A DNA stretch of 39,974 bases from Candidatus Methanomethylicus mesodigestus. GTDB taxonomy: Archaea > Thermoproteota > Methanomethylicia > Methanomethylicales > Methanomethylicaceae. The stretch spans positions 53,293 through 93,266 of the forward strand of contig MAGS01000088.1 of the NCBI GenBank assembly GCA_001717005.1, written 5' to 3'. Under the pieces are notes generated by a model. The model was not told the DNA's origin. It saw only the letters and a list, made by a program, of their open reading frames with translations, and did not search any database. The position numbers and the translations under genes are program-made. This document shows positions 14,743-23,003 of the stretch, one piece after another. The first letter of the stretch is position 1; the number at the start of each line of letters is the position of its first letter.

Positions 14743-15720
14743 TTGGAGCAAAGCGAGGAGTTCGTGGTCAAGAGTGACGAGCGGTCTAGCCCCAACCATG
14801 GGTGGATGCCCTCGGAGCGCCCGATAAAGGAGTACTTCTCGACGGGCGTGATAAACCTGGACAAGCCGCCCGGGCCCAGCAGCCACGAGGTCGTGGCGTG
14901 GGTCAAGCGCCTCCTCGCGGTCGACAGGTCGGGGCACGGCGGGACCCTCGACCCGAAGGTCAGCGGCGTGCTGCCCGTTACGCTCGGGAGGGCCACCCGC
15001 ATAATCGCGTTCATGATGAGGTCTGGCAAGGAATACGTCTGCCTCATGGAGCTGCACCAGGAGGTCCCCAGGGAGCGCCTCATGGAGGTCATCAATGAGT
15101 TCGTGGGGCCGATCTACCAGCTCCCGCCAGTCAGGTCGGCGGTCAAGAGGGCCCTGCGCATACGGACCATCTACTCCATCGATATGATCGAGTCGAGCGG
15201 TAAGTTCGTCCTCATGCGGGTCAGCTGCGAGGCCGGGACATACATCCGGAAGCTCTGCCACGACATGGGCGAGGTTCTGGGCTGCGGCGCGCACATGCGG
15301 GAGCTCCGCAGGACGCGCGCCGGGCCGTTCAGCGAGACCAAGGGGATCCATACCCTCCACGAGCTGCTGGACGCGATCACCCTCTGGAAGACGTCAGGGG
15401 ACGAATCCCTGCTCCGGTCCGTGATAAGGCCCATCGAAGAGGCCATCCGCGCCTTCCCGAAGGTCGTCGTGAGGGACTCCGCGATCGACGCCTTCTGCCA
15501 CGGCGCTAACTTGGCGTCGCCCGGCCTGCTCAAGGTGAGCGCGTCCGTCAAGGCCGGCGACAGCGTCTGCGTCATGAGCGGCAAGGGCGAGCTCGTGGGG
15601 CTCGGCAAGGCCAGGATGTCGGCGCAGGAGATGGCCAAGGCCGATCACGGCATACTGGTCGACAACGAGCGGGTCGTGATGGAGCCAGGAACATACCCGA
15701 AGGGCTGGTCTGCAAAGTGA
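14743..15720 (+). CDS. cbf5: tRNA/rRNA pseudouridine synthase Cbf5 (TruB family)
   Basis: A 325-residue pseudouridine synthase, catalytic subunit of H/ACA ribonucleoproteins and also able to modify tRNA position 55. The catalytic motif GHGGTLDPKVSGVLPV (about residues 65-80) holds the active-site aspartate. The YIRKLCHDMG segment, and a C-terminal PUA domain (about residues 240-315, starting VVVRDSAIDAF), are present. In Crenarchaeota this gene often carries a BHB intron; here it is uninterrupted. The start is TTG 14743 with GGTGGA upstream. The stop overlaps the next gene. Confidence 0.93.
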   Translation: MEQSEEFVVKSDERSSPNHGWMPSERPIKEYFSTGVINLDKPPGPSSHEVVAWVKRLLAVDRSGHGGTLDPKVSGVLPVTLGRATRIIAFMMRSGKEYVCLMELHQEVPRERLMEVINEFVGPIYQLPPVRSAVKRALRIRTIYSIDMIESSGKFVLMRVSCEAGTYIRKLCHDMGEVLGCGAHMRELRRTRAGPFSETKGIHTLHELLDAITLWKTSGDESLLRSVIRPIEEAIRAFPKVVVRDSAIDAFCHGANLASPGLLKVSASVKAGDSVCVMSGKGELVGLGKARMSAQEMAKADHGILVDNERVVMEPGTYPKGWSAK

Positions 15721-16433
15721 GTCCAAGGGAGGATGACCGCGCCGGGCGAGGCCCCGGACGCGAGCGCGGGCGCATCCAGCACTACTACTCCAGTTCGCCG
15801 CGGAGGTCCGACAAGAGCTACGTGATCAAGTTCACTCTCAAGGGGCGCATAATAGAGCTCGCAAGCTCCGGGGGCGTCTTCTCGAAGGATAAGGTCGACC
15901 TCGGGACGCAGGTCCTGCTGGCGAGCTTGGACCTACCTGAGCGCGGCGACGTCCTCGACCTAGGGTGCGGCTACGGCGTCATCGGGATAACAATCGCGAA
16001 GCTGCGTCCGGGCGTCAAGGTTACCCTGGCCGACGTCAACCCGGTGGCAGTCAAGCTTGCGTGCCAGAACATCGAACGGAACGGCGTCGGCAACGCGTCT
16101 GCCCTCGTCAGCGACCTGTACTCTGCCCTCGGCGGGGCAACGTTTGACATGATCGTCTCCAATCCGCCCCTCGCCGCCGGGTACGCCGTGATCTTCCCCC
16201 TGATCGAGGGGGCACTGCCAAGCCTGAAGCCGGGCGGGCGCCTGGTCCTTGTGCTGAGGAAGGGCGTCAACGCCATCCCAAGGAAGATGGAGGCGGTATT
16301 CGGCAACGTCACGCTCGTCTCCAGGAAGAGCGGTTACCGCGTCTTCATCTCCAAGAGGGCGCCCCCAGGGCAGGGCGGTAGCCCCGCCGAGCGGAAGGAA
16401 AAAGCAAAAGAAGAAGTACCTCCTGATTCCTAA
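15717..16433 (+). CDS. Class I SAM-dependent methyltransferase, RsmC-like
   Basis: A 238-residue protein with a Rossmann methyltransferase fold: SAM-binding VLDLGCGYGVIGITIAK (about residues 78-94), acidic VTLADVNPVAV, and catalytic NPPL (about residues 147-150). NPP(L/Y) is the signature of N-methyltransferases acting on exocyclic amino groups; the layout is like the C-terminal half of RsmC (16S rRNA guanine-N2). The exact substrate is not known. The GTG start at 15717 overlaps the cbf5 stop, so the pair is coupled, and a partner in rRNA modification would fit. The C-terminal 30 residues are a charged tail. Confidence 0.85.
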   Translation: MSPREDDRAGRGPGRERGRIQHYYSSSPRRSDKSYVIKFTLKGRIIELASSGGVFSKDKVDLGTQVLLASLDLPERGDVLDLGCGYGVIGITIAKLRPGVKVTLADVNPVAVKLACQNIERNGVGNASALVSDLYSALGGATFDMIVSNPPLAAGYAVIFPLIEGALPSLKPGGRLVLVLRKGVNAIPRKMEAVFGNVTLVSRKSGYRVFISKRAPPGQGGSPAERKEKAKEEVPPDS

Positions 16434-16477
16434 GGAGAGCGCCGAGTGCCGAAGTATCCTAGCCTGGTAGGGAGCAA

Positions 16478-16493
16478 TCTGCAGAAGGCTCAC
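16478..16493 (+). other. tRNA-Ser intron 1, 16 nt, noncanonical position 29/30
   Basis: The BHB parts are: outer pairs TAGG (16468-16471) with CCTG (16495-16498); central GAGC (16472-16475) with GCTC (16488-16491); bulges AAT (16476-16478) and ACG (16492-16494). Cutting after the second base of each bulge gives a 16-nt intron inside the anticodon stem. The inner helix is only about two pairs, so this is a relaxed BHB. Confidence 0.75.
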
Positions 16494-16501
16494 GCCTGGA
16501 G

Positions 16502-16524
16502 AACGGGCTAGTACCTGTCAAGTC
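16502..16524 (+). other. tRNA-Ser intron 2, 23 nt, canonical position 37/38
   Basis: The inner helix is ACGGG (16503-16507) with CCTGT (16514-16518) and a six-base loop. The central helix CTGG/CAAG has three of four pairs. The bulges are AGA (16500-16502) and TCA (16523-16525), and the outer helix is the anticodon stem. Cuts fall exactly after position 37 and before 38. Confidence 0.78.
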
Positions 16525-16700
16525 AGCTTGTGACTCGTCAGGGTCTCGGGGGTTCAAATCCCCCCTTCGGCGCCAACAATCATCACCTGCATCATTAAAT
16601 CCGCATGATAGTGCCCCTCGCGCCCGCACATGCTGGACGCTCCTGCAAAGTCGCCCGGCAAGAGCCTGCCCTTCAAAAATCCCCCCTTTCCGCCGTTAGA

Positions 16701-16710
16701 GTTAAATACT
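16701..16710 (+). promoter_or_regulatory. TATA box for the S13 operon
   Basis: GTTAAATACT lies about 43 bases before the S13 start codon. A start site near 16733 would give a very short leader containing GAAGAAGG. Confidence 0.55.
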
Positions 16711-16743
16711 ATTATATTGTTTCTAATTTGCCTCGAAGAAGGG

Positions 16744-17247
16744 ATGCGTCTATTGAGTTCATCGTTTAGACATATTGTCCGAATAGCCGATGCGGACCTG
16801 AAAGGGGAAGATAAGGTAGCGTACGCATTGAGCAACATAAGGGGCGTTGGCATCAACATGGCATACGCCATCACTCGAACATGCGGCGTTGACCCCGAGG
16901 GTCGCGTTGGCTTACTTCTGGACAGCGACTTGAAGAGGATAGAGGAGGGACTGTCGACGATTCAGAGCAGGTTCCCGCCTCGCATGCTTAACCGGAGGAA
17001 AGATCCGTTCACTGGTAAAGATGTTCACTTGATCGGCTCAGATCTGGTGGTCGGCATGAAGTCCGACATAGACCTGATGAGGAAGACCAAGTCTTGGAAG
17101 GGCATAAGGCACTCGCTTGGCCTCAAGGTCCGCGGACAGTGCACCAGGACTACAGGCAGGTTCGGCACCGCAGTAGGCGTCTCGAAGAAGTCTGCTGTTC
17201 AGCAGGCCCAGAAGGCTCCTGCTGCCGCCCCTGCAGGGCAGGCGTGA
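16744..17247 (+). CDS. rps13: Ribosomal protein S13 (uS13)
   Basis: A 167-residue small-subunit head protein contacting P-site tRNA and the large subunit. It has SSFRHIVRIADADLKGEDKV, the helix-hairpin-helix IRGVGINMAYAI, and the C-terminal KVRGQCTRTTGRFGTAVGVS. ATG 16744 was preferred over the longer open frame from 16630, whose extra residues would overlie the promoter. The last 20 residues are Ala-rich. Confidence 0.95.
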   Translation: MRLLSSSFRHIVRIADADLKGEDKVAYALSNIRGVGINMAYAITRTCGVDPEGRVGLLLDSDLKRIEEGLSTIQSRFPPRMLNRRKDPFTGKDVHLIGSDLVVGMKSDIDLMRKTKSWKGIRHSLGLKVRGQCTRTTGRFGTAVGVSKKSAVQQAQKAPAAAPAGQA

Positions 17248-17257
17248 GGTGTTCTGA

Positions 17258-17776
17258 ATGGGTGATCCTAAGAAGAGCAGACGTCTATGGCAGGGTCCAA
17301 GGCATCCCTGGAAGAAAGAGAACCTTGTGAAGGAGCTGGCACTGCTCGGTAAGTTTGGCCTGAGGAACAAGAGGGAGCTCTGGCTGGCAAACTCGATACT
17401 GAAGTCATACAGGGCGCAGGCAAGCTCGATACTCGGCCTCAGCGAGGCGGAGAGGGCTGCCCACGAGAAGGAACTCATCCGGAAGCTCTCGAACCTTGGA
17501 CTGCTGACCGAGGAGTCCGTCCTCGACAACATCCTCGGCCTGAGCGTCGATGACATTCTCGAGCGCAGGCTGCAGACGGTCATCATGAAGCTCGGCATTG
17601 CGCGCACGCCGCACCAGTCAAGGCAGCTGATAGTTCACGGTCACGTAAAGATCGGAGACAGGCGCGTAACCACTCCTGGATACATGGTGAGCAGGAACGA
17701 GGAGCCGCAGATATCCTGCAACCTCGCGCTCGCCGCAGTTCCGGAGCCCGCCGCCACCGCCGCAAAGGGGGCATGA
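17258..17776 (+). CDS. rps4: Ribosomal protein S4 (uS4)
   Basis: A 172-residue primary 16S rRNA-binding protein. It has DPKKSRRLWQGPRHPWKKEN at the start and the S4 RNA-binding domain at about residues 105-150 (RRLQTVIMKLG-like, SRQLIVHGHVKIGDRRVTTP). ATG 17258 lies 10 bases after S13. Confidence 0.95.
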   Translation: MGDPKKSRRLWQGPRHPWKKENLVKELALLGKFGLRNKRELWLANSILKSYRAQASSILGLSEAERAAHEKELIRKLSNLGLLTEESVLDNILGLSVDDILERRLQTVIMKLGIARTPHQSRQLIVHGHVKIGDRRVTTPGYMVSRNEEPQISCNLALAAVPEPAATAAKGA

Positions 17777-17779
17777 TGA

Positions 17780-18181
17780 GTGTCAAGATTCGATAAGGGC
17801 ATGAAGTGGGGACTTGCAAACATCTACAGCTCATACAACAACACCATAGTCCATATCACCGACCTGACTGGCGCCGAGACAGTGGCGTTCCAGTCCGGAG
17901 GACGCATCGTAAAGTCCGACCGCGAGAAGCCGTCGCCTTACGCCGCAATGGTATCCGCGACCCGCGCAGCGCAGGAGGCGCTGGAGAAGGGCATCAGCGG
18001 CATACACATACGGATCAGGGCTCCAGGCGGCCACAAGAGCAAGACACCTGGCCCAGGCGCCCAGGCATCGATCAGGGCACTGGCGAGGGCCGGAATGATC
18101 ATAGGGAGGATAGAAGACGTTACCCCCGTCCCTCACGACACCACGAGGAGGCCAGGTGGAAGGAGAGGAAGGAGGGTCTAG
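17780..18181 (+). CDS. rps11: Ribosomal protein S11 (uS11)
   Basis: A 133-residue small-subunit platform protein near the mRNA exit. Core [20 protein letters not shown] and the C-terminal [20 protein letters not shown] are diagnostic. GTG start at 17780, three bases after S4. A TATA element for rpoD follows. Confidence 0.95.
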   Translation: MSRFDKGMKWGLANIYSSYNNTIVHITDLTGAETVAFQSGGRIVKSDREKPSPYAAMVSATRAAQEALEKGISGIHIRIRAPGGHKSKTPGPGAQASIRALARAGMIIGRIEDVTPVPHDTTRRPGGRRGRRV

Positions 18182-18189
18182 TCGAGAAG

Positions 18190-18200
18190 GCTTAAATATC
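18190..18200 (+). promoter_or_regulatory. TATA box for rpoD operon
   Basis: GCTTAAATATC lies in the 59-base gap after S11. A start near 18224 would leave a short leader with GGAGG (18227-18231). Confidence 0.55.
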
Positions 18201-18240
18201 CTTCTCCATTTTCCAATTTTAATCATGGAGGAATTGTTCC

Positions 18241-19047
18241 GTGGACGTTGAGATTCTCGATGCAACCGATGGGCAACTGAGGGTGAAGGTCAGCGGCGCT
18301 GACCCGACATTCATGAACGCAATAAGGCGCATCATAATGTCCGAGATACCTGTCACGTCGATCGAGTTGCTTTACATCATCGAGAATACAGGCGTCCTCT
18401 ACGACGAGATTATCGCTCACAGGATGGGATACATCCCGCTCAAGGGCGGTGAGGGTCTCATCTTCACGAAGGACTGCGACTGCCAGGGGAAGGGGTGCCC
18501 GAGGTGCGAGGCGATCCTCACCATGGACGTCACGGCAAGCGAGGACAACTTCAAGGTTCTGTCCGGCAGGCTCAAGGCTGAGGGGGCGGTCTTCGCGGCA
18601 AACACGGAGATCCCGATCGCCGAGCTCAACGCTGGGCAGAGGCTGGCTCTCGAGGCGAGGGCGAGGCTGGGCACTGCAAAGCAGCATGCCAAGTGGCAGC
18701 CTGTCTCGATTGCCGTGGTGAAGTACGAGCCCCAGATCAAGATTGACCAGAAGGCGTGCGACCTGTGTGCACTATGCGTGGACGAGTGCCCCAAGAAGAT
18801 CCTTGCGATCAAGGATAAGCGCCTGGTCGTGACGTCGCAGCTGGCATGCTCGCTCTGCAAGGTGTGCGAGAGCATATGCCAGAAGGGTTCCATCAAGGTA
18901 ACTTACGACGACTCAAAAGCCGTGCTGACTATCGAGACGGCCGGCGGAATGGCGAACGAAGAGCTGGTCTCGGCCGCAGCCGACGTCCTGCTCAACAAAT
19001 CTTCAAGCTTAAGAGAGGCTCTAAAAGAATTGCCGGAGGCAGCGTAA
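18241..19047 (+). CDS. rpoD: RNA polymerase subunit D (Rpo3) with two 4Fe-4S motifs
   Basis: A 268-residue assembly-platform subunit of archaeal RNA polymerase, equivalent to bacterial alpha and eukaryotic Rpb3. The dimerisation core (PTFMNAIRRIIMSEIPVTSI) sits near residue 25. A cysteine-rich insert (CDCQGKGCPRC) is near 80. A ferredoxin-like domain at about 172-222 has two full CxxCxxCxxxC sets (CDLCALCVDEC and CSLCKVCESIC), so it could hold two [4Fe-4S] clusters. Start GTG 18241 follows GGAGG at proper spacing. L18e begins immediately after the stop codon. Confidence 0.95.
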   Translation: MDVEILDATDGQLRVKVSGADPTFMNAIRRIIMSEIPVTSIELLYIIENTGVLYDEIIAHRMGYIPLKGGEGLIFTKDCDCQGKGCPRCEAILTMDVTASEDNFKVLSGRLKAEGAVFAANTEIPIAELNAGQRLALEARARLGTAKQHAKWQPVSIAVVKYEPQIKIDQKACDLCALCVDECPKKILAIKDKRLVVTSQLACSLCKVCESICQKGSIKVTYDDSKAVLTIETAGGMANEELVSAAADVLLNKSSSLREALKELPEAA

Positions 19048-19413
19048 TTGGTCAAAAGAACACTACCTACAAACCCGAAGACGAGGCGCCTGATCAAGCT
19101 ACTCAGGAAGGCTTCTAGTTCAAACGAATCAGCAGTATGGAGGACTTTATCTGACTCCCTCTCGACGCCGACAAGGCAGAGGGTATCGATGAACGTAAGC
19201 AAGATTGACCGGCTCGCAGAGGAAGGAGACGTGGTCGCGATCCCTGGGAAGGTCCTTGGGTTCGGTAACATCGGCAAGAAGGTCGACGTCGCGGCGCTGT
19301 CCTTCAGCCAGTCTGCGAAGGATAAGATCGCGCAGGCCGGCGGCAAGGCGCTCACGTTTGAGGCTCTGATGATCGCCAACCCGCACGGCAAGAACGTGAG
19401 GATATTGAGGTGA
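19048..19413 (+). CDS. rpl18e: Ribosomal protein L18e (eL18)
   Basis: A 121-residue archaeal/eukaryotic large-subunit protein related in fold to L15. It has TNPKTRRLIKLLRKASSSNE and the C-terminal VAIPGKVLGFGNIGKKVDVA region. It starts at TTG 19048 directly after the rpoD stop (TAATTG). Confidence 0.94.
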   Translation: MVKRTLPTNPKTRRLIKLLRKASSSNESAVWRTLSDSLSTPTRQRVSMNVSKIDRLAEEGDVVAIPGKVLGFGNIGKKVDVAALSFSQSAKDKIAQAGGKALTFEALMIANPHGKNVRILR

Positions 19414-19418
19414 AACCG

Positions 19419-19856
19419 ATGTCTGATGTTGTTTATATTGATGGCACAAACCTACGCTTTGGAAGGGTTGCCTCGAAAGTGGCAAAGCGCCTGATAAACG
19501 GAGAGCAGGTTGTTGTTGTAAACGTCGATAAGCTGGCAGTATCGGGGAGCAGGGCGTCCGTCATGAGCAAGTACGAGCGATGGATGCAACTCCGAACCCA
19601 CAAGAACCCTGAGAAAGTCGGCCCGAAGCAGCACCGCTCGCCGGACAGGCTGCTCTTCTACTCGGTAAGGAACATGCTGCCAAAGGCGCCGTCCGGTAAG
19701 GAGGCGCTCAAGCGTCTGAAGGTCTACATCGGCGTCCCTGAGGAGCTCAAGGCCGCAAAGCTGGAGACCATTGAGGACGCAGACATAAAGACCCTTAGGG
19801 GCAATTACATGCTGCTGATCGAAGTGTCAAAGATTCTAGGGTGGTCACTCCCATGA
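19419..19856 (+). CDS. rpl13: Ribosomal protein L13 (uL13)
   Basis: A 145-residue large-subunit protein. Motifs YIDGTNLRFGRVASKVAKRL and NMLPKAPSGKEALKRLKVYI are typical. I chose ATG 19419 because GAGGTGA (19405-19411) lies seven bases upstream; GTG 19410 would add three residues and overlap that site. The end overlaps S9 by four bases. Confidence 0.95.
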   Translation: MSDVVYIDGTNLRFGRVASKVAKRLINGEQVVVVNVDKLAVSGSRASVMSKYERWMQLRTHKNPEKVGPKQHRSPDRLLFYSVRNMLPKAPSGKEALKRLKVYIGVPEELKAAKLETIEDADIKTLRGNYMLLIEVSKILGWSLP

Positions 19857-20257
19857 GCGAGAAGATTGTAATCGTAAGCGGGAAGAGAAAGACCGCGGTG
19901 GCCCGCGCGACCGCAACTAACGGTAACGGAAAGGTCCTCATCAACGACGTCCCGCTGGAGATCCTCCAGCCATCAATTGCAAGGATGAAAATCCAGGAGC
20001 CGATATTGGTGCTCGGTAACGAGTTCTCCAACAAGGTGGACGTGGATGTCAAGATCGAGGGTGGCGGCTTCATGGCGCAGGCCGAGGCTGCCAGGGTCGT
20101 GGTCTCCAACGCCCTCTCTGAGTTCCTCGGCGATTCCGTCAGGAAGAAGTTCCTCGAATACGATAGGAGGATGCTCGTCGACGACCCGAGGCGGACGGAG
20201 CCGAAGAAGTTCGGTGGGCACAGCGCAAGGAGAAGGAAGCAAAAATCATACAGATGA
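19853..20257 (+). CDS. rps9: Ribosomal protein S9 (uS9)
   Basis: A 134-residue small-subunit protein whose C-terminal tail reaches the P-site t[23 protein letters not shown] at the start and the basic end ([17 protein letters not shown]) are diagnostic. ATG 19853 overlaps the L13 stop (ATGA). Confidence 0.95.
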   Translation: MSEKIVIVSGKRKTAVARATATNGNGKVLINDVPLEILQPSIARMKIQEPILVLGNEFSNKVDVDVKIEGGGFMAQAEAARVVVSNALSEFLGDSVRKKFLEYDRRMLVDDPRRTEPKKFGGHSARRRKQKSYR

Positions 20258-20267
20258 GGGGCACATC

Positions 20268-20486
20268 ATGATCATCCCTGTTCGCTGCTTTACCTGCGGC
20301 AAAGTCATAGCCGACAAGTGGGAGGAGTTCAAGGTAGGCATCGCGAAGGGGGAGAACCCGGCGGAGGTCCTCGACCGCCTGGGCGTGAAGAGGTACTGCT
20401 GCAGGAGGATGTTCCTCTCGCACGTTGACCTCGTCGAGGATGCCCTCAAATTCTCGGTAAGCACCAAGGAAGAAGGAAAAATATAA
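20268..20486 (+). CDS. rpoN: RNA polymerase subunit N (Rpo10)
   Basis: A 72-residue zinc-binding RNA polymerase subunit matching Rpb10. The atypical zinc site is seen as CFTCG near the N-terminus and RYCCRRM near residue 45. ATG 20268 follows GATGAGGGGC; the frame is open upstream but the family begins MIIPVRC. Usually rpoK and sometimes enolase follow; here S2 does. Confidence 0.95.
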   Translation: MIIPVRCFTCGKVIADKWEEFKVGIAKGENPAEVLDRLGVKRYCCRRMFLSHVDLVEDALKFSVSTKEEGKI

Positions 20487-20489
20487 AAG
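20477..20489 (+). promoter_or_regulatory. TATA box for S2
   Basis: AAAATATAAAAGG overlaps the end of rpoN. A start near 20513 gives a leader of about 24 bases that contains AAGGTGGAA. Confidence 0.55.
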
Positions 20490-20536
20490 GTATGGTCGAA
20501 TTCTGAAATTTGCATCAATATCATAAGGTGGAACTC

Positions 20537-21190
20537 ATGGCAACACTCGAAACCGCCGACCTGCTCATACCCCTCGAGGTCTACCTCGCAGCCGGTATCC
20601 ATATTGGCACACACGTCAAGACAAACGACATGAAGCCTTTCATCTACAGAGTAAGGCCAGACGGTTTGTATGTACTCGACGTACGGAAGACCGACGAGAG
20701 GATAAGGACGACTTCAAAGTTCATCTCAAGGTTCAAGCCGGAGAGAGTCTTTGCCTCCTCTGCGAGGCAGTACGGATTCAAGCCGGTGGAGAAGTTCACG
20801 TCGATGATAGGCGGCAAGGCGCTGACAGGGCGTTTTATCCCCGGAACCTTCACGAACCCCAAGCTCACGAACTACGTTGAGCCGGAGCTGCTGATAGTGA
20901 CCGACCCGCGCGCGGACTGGCAGGCTATGGTCGAGGCGGCCGAGGTTGGCATACCCGTCCTTGGCTTCTGCGACACCGACAACCGGTCACAGCTGATGGA
21001 CCTTGTGATCCCCATCAACAACAAGGGGAGGAAGTCGCTGGCCCTGGCCTACTGGCTCCTGACCCGGCAGATACTCCGTGAGAGGGGCGAACTGGGCCCG
21101 ACAGCCGAACTCCCGGCAACCCTTGAGGACTTCGAGTCCAAGATGCTCGTTGCCGAAGAGGAGTATGGCGAGTATGACCTCGAGGGATAG
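20537..21190 (+). CDS. rps2: Ribosomal protein S2 (uS2)
   Basis: A 217-residue small-subunit protein of the archaeal/SA type. The core [31 protein letters not shown], and [14 protein letters not shown] motifs are clear. ATG 20537 was chosen because AAGGTGG lies seven bases upstream; the frame extends to 20510 without a ribosome-binding site. Confidence 0.95.
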   Translation: MATLETADLLIPLEVYLAAGIHIGTHVKTNDMKPFIYRVRPDGLYVLDVRKTDERIRTTSKFISRFKPERVFASSARQYGFKPVEKFTSMIGGKALTGRFIPGTFTNPKLTNYVEPELLIVTDPRADWQAMVEAAEVGIPVLGFCDTDNRSQLMDLVIPINNKGRKSLALAYWLLTRQILRERGELGPTAELPATLEDFESKMLVAEEEYGEYDLEG

Positions 21191-22073
21191 ATACCCCCGG
21201 GTCTCGAATACTTTTTACGAAGGCACTCCGTCCCTCCTGCGCGAGCAGATCAAGTGGTGCTTCCTACACAGGGTGGGGCCGGGGTCGCTCCCAATACAGG
21301 ACGAAGGCACAATCGCCGGCGCCGGCATGCCAAGTAAATCCCCGCACAGCGAATCGGTCGCGATCATATCGCCGCACGCGGGCTTCGTCTATTCAGGTCC
21401 AATCGCCGCACATGGGTACCTGCGCCTGTCGGCGGAGCAGCGGCCCGACGTTGCCGTGATCATCGGGCCCAACCACACGGGCTACGGCGCCGGCGTCTCC
21501 GTCTGGGGAGGCGGCGGATGGATGACCCCCCTCGGCCGCCTGGAGGTGGACGGCGGCATAGCGAAGGCGATATCAGCCTTGGGCGCCGCGGAGCTCGACG
21601 AGGACGCGCACGTAGACGAGCACTCCGTGGAGGTCCAGCTCCCCTTCCTGCAGTTCATCTACGGGAACGGCATCAGGATCGTGCCGGTATGCATGATGCT
21701 CCAGGACTACGCCTCGTCGAGGGAGCTGGGGATCGCAATCGCCGGCGCCCTCAAGGGGAGGCGCGCCGTGGTGATCGCCAGCACAGACTTCTCGCACTAC
21801 GTCCCTTACAAGGAGGCTTACCGGAAGGACTCGATCGCCGGCGAGGCAATACTCCGCATGGACCCGCGCGCGGTCGAGTCCGCCGTCGTACGCGAGGGCA
21901 TAAGCATGTGCGGCCCCGGGCCCGTGATGGCTGCCCTGGCCGCCGCCCTCTCGATGGGCGCGGAGTCGTGCGAGAGGCTATGCTACGCGACGTCCGGCGA
22001 CACCTCGGGGGACAGGGGCAGCGTGGTGGGATACGGCTCCTTCGTGATGCGCCGCCCGCCCATGCCGCAATAA
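21174..22073 (+). CDS. MEMO1-family protein
   Basis: A 299-residue member of the MEMO family, related in fold to metal-dependent dioxygenases such as LigB. Conserved histidine positions are visible in [32 protein letters not shown] and STDFSHY. The archaeal function is not established; the gene is nearly always next to S2 and mevalonate-pathway genes in archaea, which suggests some link to isoprenoid or translation metabolism. It starts with ATG 21174, overlapping the S2 end by 17 bases. Confidence 0.88.
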   Translation: MTSRDRYPRVSNTFYEGTPSLLREQIKWCFLHRVGPGSLPIQDEGTIAGAGMPSKSPHSESVAIISPHAGFVYSGPIAAHGYLRLSAEQRPDVAVIIGPNHTGYGAGVSVWGGGGWMTPLGRLEVDGGIAKAISALGAAELDEDAHVDEHSVEVQLPFLQFIYGNGIRIVPVCMMLQDYASSRELGIAIAGALKGRRAVVIASTDFSHYVPYKEAYRKDSIAGEAILRMDPRAVESAVVREGISMCGPGPVMAALAAALSMGAESCERLCYATSGDTSGDRGSVVGYGSFVMRRPPMPQ

Positions 22074-22106
22074 GCAAGAGTTAATTGTCATATTGCAGCA
22101 TAGCAT

Positions 22107-23003
22107 ATGACAACATCACCCGAACCGGCTGGTCAACTCATGCCTTCACAAAAGCACGACCTCGCGGTGCCATTCTCAATCCCGCTGCTCGGCGAGTCCT
22201 ACGTGAGCGTGGGGTGCCCTATCATAGCCGCGTCGACCGGCTTGGTCCTCCGCGTCTCCTGCGCGGTCGATGGCGTGACCGGTCCAGCCGATGTCCGCAT
22301 CACCTCCCCGCGTCTCAGGAAGGCATGCCTGCGCGCCCTCAGGGCAGCAGGGATATCCGGCACGGTCTCCTTCTCATTCCCAAACCTTCCGCCATGGGCA
22401 GTCCAGGATGCCGACATGCTCGCCACGGCCGCCTCGCTATACCTTGCTGGCACTGATGCCATGGAATCGCTCGCGCCGTCGCTGCTCAAGGGCGCCGACG
22501 ACAGGGCGTTCATCGACCTTGTGCGGGCAATGACGAGCCTCTCGGGGGGCTTCGTGGCAGGGCGCAGGGGCGAGGGCGTGGTCTCGATAGAAGGCGATAT
22601 GGGCGCCGCTCTCTGCGCGGACCTCGTCAGGAGGCGCCTGAGCGTGAGGCCTACCATAGGCCGCTTCAGCGCCGCCCACCCCGACCTCGCGGAGCCGTTC
22701 TGGCACATCCTCGGGCATCTTGTACTGCAGGGCGTCGATGCCATAAGGGCCGGCGACGCCCCGCTCCTCGGCAGGCTCATGACGCTAGAGTCGCGCCTCT
22801 CGCTGGCCGTCGGGCTCACGGAAGAGCGCGAGCTGCTCCGCCTGTCCCGATCCGTGCCTTCCCTGGGCTGCAAGCCGGTAAGGTGCGACGGCCTCTCCGG
22901 CGCTCTGCACCTGGTCGGCGCCGGCATGCCGCAGCCGCAGCCGCAATCGCCGGTGCGCCATATCCTCAATTTCAATCGAGAGGGGGTCACTCAGGATGAT
23001 TGA
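22107..23003 (+). CDS. Degenerate mevalonate-kinase-like GHMP protein
   Basis: A 298-residue protein in the place where archaeal mevalonate kinase normally lies, just upstream of isopentenyl phosphate kinase. The first GHMP motif is partly present (IPLLGESYVSVGCPIIAAS aligns with the GEH...G.PA region). The ATP-binding PxxxGLGSSAA motif is replaced by PPWAVQDADMLATAASLYLA. The SGxD segment holding the catalytic aspartate appears as SGGFVAGRR, and the C-terminal glycine motif is only HLVGAGMPQ. It may be a pseudoenzyme or a very diverged kinase. ATG 22107 has no clear ribosome-binding site; ATG 22140 is an alternative. It overlaps ipk by eight bases. Confidence 0.6.
   Translation: MTTSPEPAGQLMPSQKHDLAVPFSIPLLGESYVSVGCPIIAASTGLVLRVSCAVDGVTGPADVRITSPRLRKACLRALRAAGISGTVSFSFPNLPPWAVQDADMLATAASLYLAGTDAMESLAPSLLKGADDRAFIDLVRAMTSLSGGFVAGRRGEGVVSIEGDMGAALCADLVRRRLSVRPTIGRFSAAHPDLAEPFWHILGHLVLQGVDAIRAGDAPLLGRLMTLESRLSLAVGLTEERELLRLSRSVPSLGCKPVRCDGLSGALHLVGAGMPQPQPQSPVRHILNFNREGVTQDD

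Larger units (their letters stand above)
16448..16575 (+). tRNA. tRNA-Ser(GGA) with two introns, CCA encoded
   Basis: Acceptor GCCGAAG (16448-16454) pairs with CTTCGGC (16565-16571), then discriminator G and encoded CCA. The D arm is 16457-16473 with A14, G18, G19 and A21. The T arm is GGGGG-TTCAAAT-CCCCC (16548-16564). The anticodon arm forms only when two segments are removed (16478-16493 and 16502-16524). Then CAAGC (16475-16477 plus 16494-16495) pairs with GCTTG (16526-16530) around loop CTGGAGA, anticodon GGA. The remaining 16531-16547 is a long variable arm (GACT/GGTC stem), as serine tRNAs have. G73 also fits serine. Mature length is 86 nt plus CCA. Confidence 0.88.

Noticed and set aside
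16441-16447. Alternative tRNA 5' end at GCCGAGT
   Set aside because: It pairs less well with the acceptor 3' strand than GCCGAAG at 16448 and leaves positions 8-9 and the D arm out of register.
16630-16743. N-terminal extension of S13
   Set aside because: The open frame overlies the TATA element and encodes residues absent from the family; ATG 16744 gives the standard N-terminus.
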